A stretch of 64,000 bases of DNA, taken from assembly GCA_947095535.1 (NCBI GenBank), contig OX352772.1:39265445-39329444 (forward strand). The letters are read 5' to 3'. Of the stretch, positions 46,208-58,715 are shown piece after piece (the first letter of the stretch is position 1; each line of letters opens with the position of its first letter). Both the position numbers and the translations under genes were made by a program. Under the pieces are notes generated by a model. It searched no databases, had not been told where the DNA came from, and worked only from the letters and a program-made list of their open reading frames with translations. Source of the DNA: Poecilobothrus nobilitatus. Taxonomy: Eukaryota; Arthropoda; Insecta; Diptera; Dolichopodidae.

Positions 46208-49200
46208 ATAATTTAAAAATAGGTAGGTAATAAGTATAAATTGTTAGATTTATAAAAGAATATATGAAAGTTAAGATTGCTAAGATACAATTTTATATAA
46301 AATTCTAGGATTAAATTAAATGGGAGTGGAAATAAATCGTTTTTAAATATCGGTATTTAGGATGTAAATAAAAAGAAATTGCACAAGATAATTAGAAAAA
46401 GAGACATTGTATTGAAAATAGCTACATTGAATCATTAAACTTTTAGGTCTGAAAACAAATACAAATACGGTCTGAATAAAAATTTTTAAAAGATGGGCTT
46501 CTTTAATTGAAAAATTTTTGTTTGAAAATGATGATAATGATTTTAATCTTCCAATATGCGTTTATATGCGTTTGAAACTTATTTGTTAAGCTTTTGTAAA
46601 ATTATCTTCAAACATTTTATTTTTATCTTTTATAAGAATTTTATTTTATAAATACAATTAAGAAAGTTTTTTATTTTTGAAAAAATTTTCGATAAGCAAG
46701 TGAAATTTTTCTGAACTTCTGAAATTTTCCCGAATGAAACCATATATTAATCAATAAAAATATGTTTATTATATAAAAACTAATATTCACCAATTTCAGA
46801 TCACACAAGAAACCACAGAATTGTATAATAATACGATTACAATGAATAAAATATTCAGATGGGAATACTTTGAAAAAAAAAAATCTAATTTTTGGTTGAT
46901 TTTGTTTAAGAAAAAAAAAAAAAAAGGTCTAAATACCCATATAAAACACAAATTATGTAAATAAAACCGTTCTAGATTCTAAACATTTTCTTTTAAGCAA
47001 ATTTCTATATACATACATATATTATGAAAAATATTCTAGTATCATTTTTAAGTGAAAAAAAAAAATTAAGGTAACTATTATCAATATATACAAGAGAAAT
47101 TGATACTTCAGTTTATTAATGTAAACCTAAAGTTTAACGATCTGGAAAACTTACTTGAAAAGGTCTTTTTATATATATACATATATATATTGAATTTTAA
47201 ATGTTTGTAATATAGGTATAGATGTGTTAAAATGTAAAAATGATACTAACCTAACTTACTAGATTCAAATGAAAAAAAAAAAAATACATATTATAAAATA
47301 TAAAAATTGAATTGATGTTTTTTTATTCAGTACCTGAATTTTAAGATATTTTTTATCAATATAAAAGCATGTTTTCACATATAATTGTATATAATATATG
47401 TATACCTAATATATAATATGTTACATATAAATATACAAATAGTTAGAAAATAACCTCAATTTCTTTTCTTTAGCAAAATTTAAAAAAAGAAAAAAAAAAA
47501 TTTATACCACAATGAAGTGATATTTGTAAGAAATTTAAGCCTCAATTCACATCTGAATAGAATTCTTAAAAAAGAATTGTTTTCTTTCTCTTTTATTCTC
47601 ATTAAAATTTCTTTCATGATTTTTTTTTTTTTTTTTTTTTTTATGAGCATAACAAAATTAAACCAAAAGCAAAAACACAAAAAAAAAAACAAAAACTAAA
47701 ATTGGTAGCATACATTTAGGATGATAATATGATAAACGGATGCGGAGAATTGAAGGGAAGCCACTTTTTTTTTCTTTTTTTTTTTTTTTTTTTATAGAAG
47801 AATAAATAAGAACAACACAAAAAAACCAAAAAAAAAAATATTTGATTCGATTTTCGATTACCTTTTAAATTCGATATATGTATGTACGAGTCTATTAGAA
47901 AATCAATGGACCGATTCAATATTCTTAATAATAACAATAATAAAAAAGAAAATAAAAATATTAAGAAAGAAATTTTCTTTTTTTTGTTTTTTTTCTGTTT
48001 ATTTTTTTATGAATTTATGAATTGTTTATTTTTTTTTTTTGTTTTTTTTTTTGCTCTCTTTCTATATTTTCTATAGAAATTGGGAAAAACTTAAATCTAT
48101 TTATGCATGATATAAAAAGTACCAATTAAATTGTTTTTGGTTATAAAATTCTTTTTGTTTTTATACAGGGTGTGTAAAATTCAAATGAATATAAAATATT
48201 GTGAATGGGAAAGGTTATCTATTTTTAGTTTTGGTGAATTTATATTTTTTAATTTTTACGTTTAATTGCAATACAGCTTAAAAGAAAAACAAAACTTTTG
48301 TATTTCGGACTTTTAAGAGCAATGTGCTAATAACAAAATGGATCAATATCATCATTTAATCTGTATAAATTATAAAAATACGGAACATATTACCAGGCCA
48401 TTTACCAAACTGATTTTCATAATTTTTTTTTTTTTAAATGATAGATATTCAATATAAATCGACGCCGTTATAAATGTTTTTTCGAAATTTTCCAAATTTC
48501 ATTTATAAATTTTCATTTGAAATTTTTGGCCATGTAAAAATATATACATACCAATTATATACATTTTTTCATTTAATTGCTAAGATGTATACATACATAT
48601 ATCTATCCGTATTTTGTATATGCAAACAAAAAATTTATTCTCAAATTATATGTACATACAACGTCTAAAAACTGAATTTAATCAAAGAAATTTTAACGAG
48701 TATGTGGTATAGGCGCGTACTTATAGTTATTGATAAAAATCAATGATAATGTGAAAGTTCCAAGTTCAAATTTTGGGAGAACTATAGTTTTTTTTTTGTT
48801 ATATTTTAAATGTAACAAATTGGTATAATAACAATATTATTCTTTTAATGAAATTAGAGTATCTGTTATTTATCCCATTTATCTGTTAATAACAGTTATT
48901 TATTAAACCACCTCGAATTTCGAGGAACGGGCGATTTGCTATAGTATTGCATATCATTTGTTAATACACCCATTATCACTTTATTAAAAAAAATCTACAC
49001 GATTTTCTTGACTCTTGTAATGTTCTCGAAAGAAATATTCGTACCAATAAGAGCATTTATTTTGAAACTTTAAAACTCACGCAATGTCACGCAATCTATT
49101 TTAATTTTTTTTAAATTCTATTAATTGTTTTTTTTTTTTGCAACACTCTGTAACATAAAAATAACTTAAAATAAATGAAATAAATGAAGAAAAAAAGCAA

Positions 49201-49889
49201 AAATTTCAATAAAATATTAAAATAATATCTAAACAAAAGGCAAACAAAAATACCCCTAAGGGGTAATTACCAAATTGATGGTATCACTATTGGAATTTTA
49301 ATAGAGTTATGATGTACCTTTATCAAAATATATAGAGAGAAAAAAAAAAAAGAAAATACATACTACCTTTTCTCACAATTTCATATTTTATGATTACTTT
49401 GTTTTTGTTTTTTTTTTTTTTTAACCTTTTCCACATAATTACGAAGAATAAAAAAAAAAAAAAGAAAAACAACAAAAAAAAAACTATATTAACATCAACA
49501 ATGTAAAACTTTCTTCTTTGGTTTCTTATATACTTACTATGCCCATATTTTTATATTGGATGGAGAGTTTAAAAGAATTTAATGAAAGAAATTTTGATCG
49601 TAGAATTAATTTAATAAATAAATTAAACTTTTTACTTGTTTAAAATTAAGTTTAAATGTCTTTAGAAAAAGTTTTAAAAAAAACTTTAGGATACTAATTA
49701 AATTATAATTAATTTTTTAATGTAAGGTGGTTTCATAAGGTTAAAAAGTAAAACAAAGTTGAATAGACTTAAATTAATTAACATAATTTTTTTTTTTTGT
49801 CTATGGCTGGTCTAATTTATAAATTACAAAAAAAAACAAAAAAAAAAAACAAGATAAAAATAAAGATGCAATGTTTTCATATCAATATA
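46208..49889. other. AT-rich low-complexity DNA
   Basis: Homopolymer-rich, including 23 T at 47620-47642. At 48169 there is a lone ACAGGGTGTGTAAAATTC, a common transposon-terminus motif, with no visible partner. Open frames 47480-47692, 47517-47699, 47716-47937, 47882-48076 and 48474-48668 are composition artefacts. Confidence 0.5.
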
Positions 49890-50312
49890 TATAAAAAGTA
49901 TCTTTATGAAGGAGTCTACTTAAGCCTTTTCATTACTGATGAGGTTGACCCCCCTTACAGTGGGGTTGTCTTCAATAATTACCTCATTGAGGGAGATGTT
50001 ATTTACTACTGCATGTTGTAACGACTGTAGTTGGTATTAGAAAAATAGTAATACGAATAGGTTGATTCATTGTTTCCTTATAATCCCACTCCCAATTCAA
50101 TGTTTCCGCATCCTATTTTCCTATCCTTTCCTATCCCGACTCCCTAGCCAATATACTGCGATAGATAATAGGGGTTTCATCCCATTATATAAAGGGGGAG
50201 GCTAAAGGGGGAGGTGGGTTTAGTCAGTAAGAATCTGCCACTACTAACGGGGGAATTCTTAGTGTTTTTGGAAGATTCCCACCTCCCTTAGGAAAAAGAA
50301 AATGACATCTTC
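49890..50312 (+). mobile_element. LINE family A-like 3' tail (copy 7)
   Basis: The final part (50200-50312) has GGAGGTGGGTTTAGTCAGTA, AGAATCTGCCACTACTAACG, GTGTTTTTGGAAGATTCCCA and CCTCCCTTAGGAAAAA, aligning with copy 2 and, more loosely, the other tails. The GC-richer stretch from 49930 (GAGGTTGACCCCCCTTACAG, AATTACCTCATTGAGGGAGA) is probably the same insertion but is not matched elsewhere here. Confidence 0.55.
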
Positions 50313-51875
50313 ATTTTTTTACAACAACATTTCTTTAAGTTGGACTTAACAGATACAATTGGAGAGAACATAGTTTAAACTTTTGGAATTGAATAAAGGT
50401 TTTTTAATTCATTTTCCTAATAATAATTATTTTTTAAGTATTCTGATTATTTGTCTTGTATAGTTTTCAATTGTTTTGGCATCAAGTTTATTGTATTGAC
50501 AAGGAAATATAATTTTAAAATAAAATTAATTTATTATGGGAAAATTCATGGTGATTCTTGTAATTTTATTTTGTGAACAGCAATTTTTTTTTCTAGTTAA
50601 AAATTTGATACTAAACCACAAATATAGAAAAGGGTTACAAACTTGCTTGACTGAACAGCTTTTTAAAAAGAATGGTCCTTTTTATATGTGCAGCAGACTT
50701 TAAGAAATTTAAAATTCATATATCTTATAGTTGTATTATTTAATTTCAAAAATTTTCTTTTTTTTTTCTTTAATTCTTAAATTTTCACTATCTTTTCATC
50801 TTTTTTTTTTTTGTTTTGTAATAGTATATTTTTAAGAGGAAATCTCTTTAATTATCTGAAGCTTCTTTCAATACAAACACGAGTTTTTGAGTATATATTG
50901 ATTAAAAAAAATTATATTTGATTTTCTTTTTTCTTTTTGCTTTTCAACAATATAATATTTTTTTTTTTTTTTGCAGATTTTTAATAGAAATACTTACGAT
51001 GGTTAATGGTTCACCAATTCAATATTAAGTGTATATAAATAATATGTATATGTATATATATCGTTGTTTATTTTTTTGGAAGAACGCGTTGCCTTAAGGG
51101 CCATTAAATTTTAATTACTTTCATTTAAGGCAACAAAAGAATAAAATGAAAACAACAATAACAATAAAAAACCTATTATGATATTAATGGGAAAAAAAGA
51201 GGGACTCTATCAATAATATTTTAACTAAATATTGGATAGGTTTATTTCTATAGAGTTACCATCTTATTGAAATTAAAGAGAACATTTTATAATTTTATAT
51301 AAAATTTTGTATATTATGTATAATTTATAGTTAGTCTTCAGTTCAGTCACTGTGTGTAACAATTTAAACCAATCTTCAATTATTCAATAACGAACACAAA
51401 TCAATCATTAGAAACAGTAATATGTAGTTTTTTACGACAAAAATCTTGAGTACCTACCGTTGGATTAAAGACGATCAGATTAACAAATAACTTTATATTA
51501 AATATTTATATTATAATAAAAGTAATTAAGATATGAGGATTGTGACATTTTCTTAACAGGTTAACACATATTTAAATATGAACTTTAAGCTTTTTTTTTT
51601 AATATTGTGAACATTTAAAATATTTATTATACTCTAAGGAACCAAACCTTCAAAAAAAAAAAATTCTAAATATTTCCGAATGCTTTGGTTTAAATATGGA
51701 TTTAAATAATTTAATTGTTGTTTGATATAAAACCAACTAACTTTTTAAGTTAGCGAGAATTCTCCGGTGCGGGACAATTTTTGTAAAAATTCCCCTGACG
51801 GATTTCCATATCCGAGCTTTCCCTTTAATGTGTATATCTTTATGTTTTTTTTTGTTTTTAATCTATTATAAATTT
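50313..51875. other. AT-rich DNA, small hairpin
   Basis: A 10-bp perfect stem GTTGCCTTAA/TTAAGGCAAC with a 27-nt loop at 51088-51134. GC-richer sequence at 51755-51830 (GAATTCTCCGGTGCGGGACA) lies beside the next SINE. No gene. Confidence 0.5.
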
Positions 51876-52019
51876 AATGTATATATAAATGTGACAAGGA
51901 AATTACACAGCCTTTCCTTTTCAGGCGTGGCTGTAAATGTCGTAAGAGAATTATTCTTACAGCCCTCGGTATTTACAATGTATTTCATACGCTCTTACTC
52001 ACTAGGCTACCGAGGCCCC
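51876..52019 (-). mobile_element. tRNA-derived SINE (copy 4), internally deleted
   Basis: Minus-strand copy retaining the 3' portion from ATAAATGTGACAAGGAAATT, the GCGTGGCTGTAAATGTCGTA block and the head GGGGCCTCGGTAGCCTAGTG. The segment around the B box (TGTGGGTTCGAA) is deleted and the terminal GCAGAGAAATGC is missing. No target duplication seen. Confidence 0.88.
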
Positions 52020-53224
52020 TTCAAAATTTTCAAATTTAAAAGTTTTTAAAAACATTAATTAACGAAAAAAAACAATGTAATGCTGTTTGTCAAAATCAGT
52101 GAAAATAATAAATTGGCATTTTTTTCAACGCAGATGTAAAAATCCCCGAAAGCTAGGAGAAAAAAGTTAAAGTTAATTCAACTCCCGGATCAGAACTGTC
52201 GGTGAAATCCCGCAACCGCAAGGATTCTTGCATATGGAAACCAAGTTTTATTTCTTTATGTTAAATAACAAAAAAAAAAAAATTATTTTAATTAAGAATC
52301 GTGACTAAGTACTATTTCTGTTCCTTCAAAACAGTAAACTATTACACGGCAACACTATATCTTTAAGAATTATTATCACTGTTGATGAAAATTAAAGTAC
52401 CTACCACACAAAAAAAAAAATTATAAATGAAGTTAGAGAAAATTAAATATTGTTAGAACATAATCAATTTTTTTTTTTTTACCACTTTATAAAAAATCAT
52501 TTTATTTTATTTTATTTTTTTACCTGTTAAATACAGTATATATGGACGTTATGATCTGTTGATGTCAGATGATGACGAGCAGTAAGATCTTAAGCTATTC
52601 TTGTTTTATTTTTTGTTTTACTATTAACTCTGTACATTTTTACTTGTAAAAATGTTTAAAGATGATGAAATAACAGTAAAATTGTAGGATTTCAATTTTT
52701 TTTTGTATCTATTCTTAGAATATTGTTCTTATTTTTCTTTTTTTTTGTCTATTTTAGACGATGATATTGAAACTAATGTTATAGATACTTATATAATAAT
52801 GATATTTAAAGGGAAAATTGATTAGGAAAAATTAATTTTTATGGTGAATTTCCTTTATTATTATTTGAAAGATTGTATATGTTTAGAAAATATATATATA
52901 TCTATAAATATATATATATCTATAGATATAGATGTAAACTTAGCGTAATCTAATTTAAAAAAAAAATAATTCTGCGGTTTTATTTAAAAAAAAAAAAAAC
53001 AAAAATATCTAACAATTTTCCTGAATTCTAACAAAAATTTCTTAAGAGTTCATTTTACCTTATTTGGGTCATGATGATGATGATAAAAAAAACAAAAAAA
53101 AAAGGAAAAAAACTTTAAAAGAGTAACCTCCAACGAATGAATGATTCTTTATTAAAACTGGTTAAAATGTTTTAAAACAATAACAAAAAAAAAAAAAAAA
53201 AGAAAGTTTATCGAAAATAGCAAT
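52020..53224. other. AT-rich DNA, no gene seen
   Basis: A GC-richer patch at 52143-52245 (ATCCCCGAAAGCTAGG, CCCGCAACCGCAAGGATTCT) may be the inverted partner of 51755-51830. TA/ATCTATA microsatellite near 52890-52930. No gene. Confidence 0.45.
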
Positions 53225-53287
53225 ACTTTAATGAATCTAGGAAATATTATAAAAGACTTTGTAATATTTCCTAAATCCATTTAAAGT
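53225..53287 (-). ncRNA. Near-perfect 25-bp hairpin, candidate small-RNA precursor
   Basis: The arm 53225-53249 (ending TAGGAAATATTA) pairs with 53262-53287 (starting TAATATTTCCTA) over about 25 positions, with a 12-nt loop, one bulged base and two mismatches. On the plus strand the mismatches are A-C and C-A; on the minus strand both become G-U wobbles, so a minus-strand RNA would be fully paired apart from the bulge. That asymmetry hints at a minus-strand transcript. No known seed recognised; a tiny palindromic insertion is the alternative. Confidence 0.4.
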
Positions 53288-54312
53288 CATTATTAGATAT
53301 TAGATTTTTTTTTTTTCTCATTCTAACTTTTAATTTAAATTTATGAAAAGAAAAAAAAAAAGAAGTACTTAATGAATACACCAAATTACAATATAGTACA
53401 ACTGCAAAAGAATGCTTTCCTGGTGTGCACTTGAAAGAAACACCTATTTCTTTTTTTTTTTAAATAGTTTTTCTTTATTTTCTTTTATATTTCACCCAAA
53501 ACAGTTTGAATTTACAAAAGAATGATTATTAGAAAGTATGTATAGGCATTTATTAAAAATTTGTAACAATTTTTATGTTCTTTAATCCCATAGTGGTGGC
53601 AGTACTAAGCATTCTACAAAAATATTTCAATTTCTCAATAAAAAGATAGATATAGTTTGAAATGGATAATTATTACGATTCAAATAAAGACTGCCCTTGT
53701 AATTGAAGAGTAAATTAAACAGGATTAAGACATTAACATATATCTTCTATATCTAAACTCTAATCTAGATTGGGACTAAATCTAGATTTTTATGTTAAAA
53801 AGAAAATATTTCTTACAAGATTCTTTGAAAAGTTGTTGCTATGCATTTTGTAATTAAGTTACAAAATCAAGATTTCAATATTTATATAAGGGGTTCAGAG
53901 CCTATTTGTAGCCCCTTCTATTTCTTTATACTTCTAGATTTCAGAATTTCAATATTTAGACAAGCTGTTAAAAGCGGAATTACAATCCCATCTATTTGCT
54001 GACATTTATATCTATTTTATAGACAACTCTTGGAATTTAGACATCGAGTTTTCTAGAATCTAAATCAGTTTTCAATATAAAATATTAGTCAGCATCAATA
54101 TAGGTATATTTTTTTGTACTTTTATTTAATTTATTACTTTGTGTGAACATAAATTAAATAAATAAAAAATAAAAAAAATCAAATTCAAAAGAAATTTAAT
54201 TTAAATTTTTGTTTTTTTTTTTTAAAACTGAAGATCCTAAAAATACATTTTTATTATCCAATATTTTATTTTTAAATAATTTTATTTTCAAGTATTTTTT
54301 GTAGATATCAAA
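53288..54312. other. AT-rich DNA, no gene seen
   Basis: No gene or element recognised. Confidence 0.5.
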
Positions 54313-54387
54313 AGGTGCTGAAAATCAGAGCCCCACCCTTCTAAATTTCGTAGTCTTATACCTACTAACCACTTGACCAAATTGATG
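54313..54387 (-). mobile_element. Degraded tRNA-like SINE head (second type)
   Basis: Minus strand reads TTTGGTCAAGTGGTTAGTAG, ATAAGACTACGAAATTTAGA, AGGGTGGGGCTCTGATTTTC and AGCACC. The first block fits a tRNA A box; the GGGCTCTGATTTTC block is a decayed B box at about the right spacing. It differs from the 666-861 family. No body or tail recognised. Confidence 0.45.
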
Positions 54388-55800
54388 TTTTTTTTTTAAA
54401 AAAAAAACGAAATGAAACTATGCCAGTTATTCTATTTTGCTATTATTACTTCTCTTAAGATGACAAAATGTTCGTTTTATTTATCGGTAATTTGTTTGTT
54501 ACATTCATATTGCGATTATCAAGCAATCTCTCATTTACCATTAAAAATTGGTAAGTTCTAGAACATAAAAGAGATCATAGAAGAACAAATGTAGATCATA
54601 TTATTTATGATTATTATATCATGTTTACGATTTTTATTATTATTTTCATTTCTTTCATCCAACCCTAACAGAATTCGCCAAAAAAAGGACATCTGTTTTG
54701 TTATGAATCGAGTTGGGGTTTCGTTATTCAAAATTTTATCTTTAGTTTTAGTCTTAAGTAGAACTTTACTTTATTATATTTTTAAATGGTTTTTTGTATG
54801 TCCATTTAGTTCCGATTGTGTCCTGAAAGGAAGCCTATTCGAATTCTCAGGTTATGTTTACTTTAAATAATATAATTTTTTCATAGCTTAACTGGTTATA
54901 ATTTCCAACAAGCTGCTTATATTGTTTGACCTCAAATTTTTCACTATACAGTTTGATCTTACATATGTAACTAAGACTCAGTCACTCATTAAAAGAAACT
55001 ACTCATAAGACAGAGAGACAGACAGACAGACAAAAAATATGTTCCAATTCTGATCAAAATAAATAAATACATACATCTACATTGTGTTAAGAAATTGATT
55101 GATGGGTTGAAGCTGATCTTGAATAATAAAAAATAAATATAGAAAAAACAAAGTCTATATAAAGTGTTTTTAATCAAATTTATTGGTTATGGTACAAAAT
55201 TACATTTTATAATATGTTCTTTAAAGGTAATACAGGTGTTTTGTTATTTCTTTATATTATATTGCTTTTATTTTATTTTATTTAAGTATATATTTTTTTT
55301 TGTTTGACAAAAAGATTTATTGATGAATTTTAATAGGAAAATTTCCAAAAATAAAAAAAAAATAAAAAAATACAAAATTTATACAAGTAAATATTGGTTA
55401 TAAATAAATAAAAAAGAACATAATAGGAAAAAAAAAAATGATTTATTTAGGTGACAGAATTTTTTATAATAGGTAAATAATATATACATATACATATATA
55501 AATTATTTCTGTCATCAATGGTGTAAGTTCAAATATAAGTTCAAATGACCATATTTATATACATAAGGTGCTTGTCATATATTATTACAGTTTCATATAA
55601 AAACAATATTTTGAAAATTAATTTTCAATTTTCGCAGAAGCACTAAAATATTATTTTTCATAAAAATGAGCTTATGATGGGCTATTTGATAATTTTTTTT
55701 TAACTTATGTTGTGTTTGAAAGTTATTAAACCAGTTTACATGAAGTCAGGTGTAAAATAAGAAACTGATGATTTAACTGTTATAAAAAGGTTACGTTATT
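54388..55800. other. AT-rich DNA, no gene seen
   Basis: A GACA/GAGA microsatellite lies at 55012-55033. The open frame 54607-54870 (87 aa) is hydrophobic but has no conserved motif. GTTACGTTATT at 55790-55800 is the left target duplication of the next SINE. Confidence 0.5.
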
Positions 55801-55999
55801 TTTATTTTATTTTTTTTAATGCATTTCTCTGCCACATAAATGTGAACAGGAAATTACACAGCCTTTCCTGTTCAGGCGTGACTGTAAATGTCGTAAGGGG
55901 GAATAACTCTTACGACGTGTGTAGGATTCGAACCCACACTCCCTCGGTGTTTTCAGTGTATTTTATACGCTCTTACCCACTAGGCCACCGAGGCCTTCT
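55801..55999 (-). mobile_element. tRNA-derived SINE (copy 5), with target duplication
   Basis: Full-length and one of the best-preserved copies. On the minus strand it has GGCCTCGGTGGCCTAGTGGG (A box), a clean GTGTGGGTTCGAATCC B box, the CGTAAGAGTTATTCCCCCTTACG hairpin region, and GGCAGAGAAATGCATTAAA with an A-rich tail. An 11-bp duplication with one mismatch flanks it: GTTACGTTATT (55790-55800) and GTTACATTATT (56000-56010). Confidence 0.93.
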
Positions 56000-56010
56000 G
56001 TTACATTATT

Positions 56011-56147
56011 GATCAACAAACAAACATTAGTGATTAAATCTTCACTCTTCAGACGAATGCCTAATTCAAAGATCTTGGATTCAGATACCGATCAGGTCAT
56101 ATGCAATAGTAGTAGTTTATATCGTAATATAAAATAAATAAATAAAT
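56011..56147 (+). mobile_element. Possible tRNA-like SINE (third type)
   Basis: ATTAGTGATTAAATCTTCAC is a plausible A box, and CTTGGATTCAGATACCG (about 56074-56090) a plausible B box with spacing near that of tRNA. The sequence ends in AAATAAATAAATAAATA. It begins right at the downstream duplication of copy 5. Single copy in the window, so uncertain. Confidence 0.4.
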
Positions 56148-56790
56148 ATGTCAATAATTCTTGCATTACATAATAAATGTCGAAAGTATTTGTGTTATAT
56201 AATTTTATACATAAGCTACAGTTAAGTATTCAACAGCTTACTGCAAATAATGATTCAAGAAACTGAAGTCTAGTGTAAATAATGCATCCAAAAACTAGTC
56301 TTTGATGTGTATAGGCTCTATACTTCTTGTAGTTATAATAGCAAAAAAAAAAAAAAGAGGAAAAACGTTAGGTTACAATGTTTAAACCAAAACTGATATA
56401 CAAAATTAGATTAAATTAAATATAAAATTTCTATTTATATGACTGAGAAAATTTAAAGTATTTGCTTTTTATGAGAATGAATGTGTTCTTTAAAGATTTT
56501 AATAAAATTTTTCGGATATTTTAATAATATAAATATGTAATTCAATTCAAAGCGGATTAATATGATCTGAGCGCTTTTTGTAGATAACAGTAACTGGAAT
56601 TTAAAACAAAATGTTTGCTGTAATTCATAGAATATATTCTAGTTAACGAGTTATTCGATTATATTGTCATCAAGGGTAGAATGACATCATCCTTGATCTT
56701 ATTTTATAGTTTAGGTGGCAATCGTTCAAACATAAAATAAGACACTGCCTTTTCATATTAATTCCTTAAGAATATAAACTTCAAATTAAC
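56148..56790. other. AT-rich DNA, no gene seen
   Basis: No gene or element recognised. Confidence 0.5.
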
Positions 56791-56930
56791 TTAGGTTAGG
56801 TTAAAGTGGCTGCCGAAAAGGCACACTTAGATCGCATTTGGTCCATTGTGATACCACATAGAAACTTTTCTATCCCTCTCGTTAGAACCAATTTGAGCTT
56901 TTTGCAAAGCGAAGAATGCTCTACAAATTT
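56791..56930 (+). repeat. TTAGGTTAGGTT-led dipteran-type repeat
   Basis: TTAGGTTAGGTTAAAGTGGC is followed by GGCACACTTAGATCGCATTT, GGTCCATTGTGATACCACAT and TTTGAGCTTTTTGCAAAGCG. I remember very similar TTAGGTT...GTGATACCAC repeats scattered in other fly genomes, but cannot check here and do not know the transposon class. One copy in the window; not telomeric. Confidence 0.5.
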
Positions 56931-57109
56931 TAACTGTTAGAAATTTAAAACTTTAAATTAATAAAAAAATCTTTTCGTAATAAAAAATATTTGTACTCTT
57001 TGAAAAAAGAATGAAAAAGTTAGGAAAAGAAAATAAGAGAGGAGATTCGAACTTGAAAAGAATATGGTGAATTGGTATAAAAATTCATATTCTTCTGTTT
57101 GATATTACT

Positions 57110-57281
57110 GTTTATTTTTGTAGTGCATTTCCTGCCACATAAATGTAACAAGGAAATAATTTTTTTAAATTCCTTTTCAGGCGTGGCTGTCAATGCCATA
57201 AGGGGGAATTATTGTTACAATGTATGTGGGATTCTAACCCACACTCCCTCTGTGTTTACACGCTCTTACCTACTAGACCCC
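57110..57281 (-). mobile_element. tRNA-derived SINE (copy 6), diverged
   Basis: Minus-strand copy with TGCATTTCCTGCCACATAAA, the GGCGTGGCTGTCAATGCCAT block, a decayed B box (GGGTTAGAATCC) and a truncated head ending GGGTCTAGTAGGTAAGAGCG. The segment between B box and head is shortened. The SGVAVN motif seen in open frames here and at 51.9 kb is only the SINE translated. Confidence 0.85.
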
Positions 57282-58331
57282 ATTTGTATTTTTATATACA
57301 TAATCTTTATACATTCTTTTTGTGTGGCCTAAAAAAATTTATAAACTTCAAATATTGTTGACTAAATTTTGTTAATTTTAAAACTTTTATTTATTTAAAT
57401 TTAACTAATAAAAATAAAAAATTCTTACCAAAAATTTTTTTTTACTGTTGTTAATTTACAAATATTTAGAGAAATTGTCTTTTTTTTACCTGTAAATAAA
57501 TACAAAAAAAAAACAATTTATTAGAATAATTTTTATTAAAAAATGATTTTTTAAAATTATTAAAGAAAAAAGGTTCAAAAGTTTCCTTTAAAAAAAAATT
57601 TTATATTATACAATTTTTAGAACATATAAATTCCAAGTTTTCGAATATAAATCATAAAATTTACATAAAGATGATAAAATATAAATAATAAATATATACA
57701 GGTAAATTTTATATTGGTAATAAAACAAAATTAAAATAATAAATTTTCTACTTTTTTATTAGAAATTTTATACCTATTTTATATAAAGAACTAAAACTAA
57801 AAAAACAAATACGATTTTTTTAAAGAAATTATTAATAGGAAGCAAAATTTAAATTGATCCTTCAGTTGTCAAAATCAAATCAATTTTAGTCATTCAAATA
57901 ACCTAATTTTTACATGTAGATATGAAAATCTCTAAATGTTGTCTCTTACTATGAATGAGTCTATTTTAGTACGCAGAATATTTGGTGCATCTGGTCAGTA
58001 ATTTTATATATCTATAAGGGAAGGGGAACCGAAAAACAGTTTTGTAATTTATTTTATAAGAAACTAATTAAACAATATATAGTATGTCTTACATAGCAAA
58101 TAAGTGCAAAATTATAGAGATGAACTCTGTGATTATATTCACAACATGTCCCAATACTATTCCAATATAATCTAACAAATACCCATTTACTTAAGAACTA
58201 TATACGTTCCATATGATACAAAATGTATCAGTAGTGTAGATACGCTTATCTGCCTACAATAATCGGTCAAGAATTAACATCATGAGATTGGAAAGGACGT
58301 GTGGATTGGAACGTGTAAAAATTTTTGAATT
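57282..58331. other. AT-rich DNA, no gene seen
   Basis: No gene recognised. The mariner 5' end, if kept, should lie here, but I see no clear inverted repeat. Confidence 0.4.
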
Positions 58332-58715
58332 TTATTATATTTCGGGATGATAAATTTTTTAAACAATCTCATTATGAGCGATGAATCACAATTTTTCATT
58401 TAAATGGATATACCAATAAACAGAACTGTCGAATTTGGGATACGGAGAATCCGAGGGCAGTGCATCAGCGACAATTACATCCTCTCAGATTCACTGTAAT
58501 TTATGTGGAATTATGGCTGATAGAGTTATCGGTCCATATTTTTTCGAAAATGAAACTGAATATCCAGAAATCGTCACTGGGGCGGTATACCGGATTATGT
58601 TGGCAAATTATTTACGTCCGGTAGTTCTCAATAATCGTGACATATGATTCCAGCAAAATGGAGCTGCCACTCATACCGCGAGAGAGACAATGGCGATTCT
58701 GCGACAAATCAGTCA
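58332..58715 (+). pseudogene. Tc1/mariner-superfamily transposase remnant
   Basis: Middle part of a DDE transposase in three pieces. FLNNLIMSDESQF carries the first catalytic Asp; after a frameshift NGYTNKQNCRIWDTENPR; after another, GIMADRVIGPYFFENE. A stop follows RDI, then QQNGAATHTARETMAILRQ, where the second catalytic Asp of the usual QQDGA motif is Asn. Later sequence, including the third acidic residue, is absent. With at least two frameshifts, a stop and a lost catalytic residue it is inactive. Terminal inverted repeats are not found. Confidence 0.88.

Noticed and set aside
48169..48190. ACAGGGTGTGTAAAATTC as a transposon end
   Set aside because: No matching inverted end in the following kilobases.
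51828..52049. Open frame with FSGVAVNVV, similar to one at 57.1 kb
   Set aside because: Shared peptide comes from the same SINE read through; not a protein family.
54607..54870. 87-aa hydrophobic open frame
   Set aside because: No signal, motif or context to support a gene.
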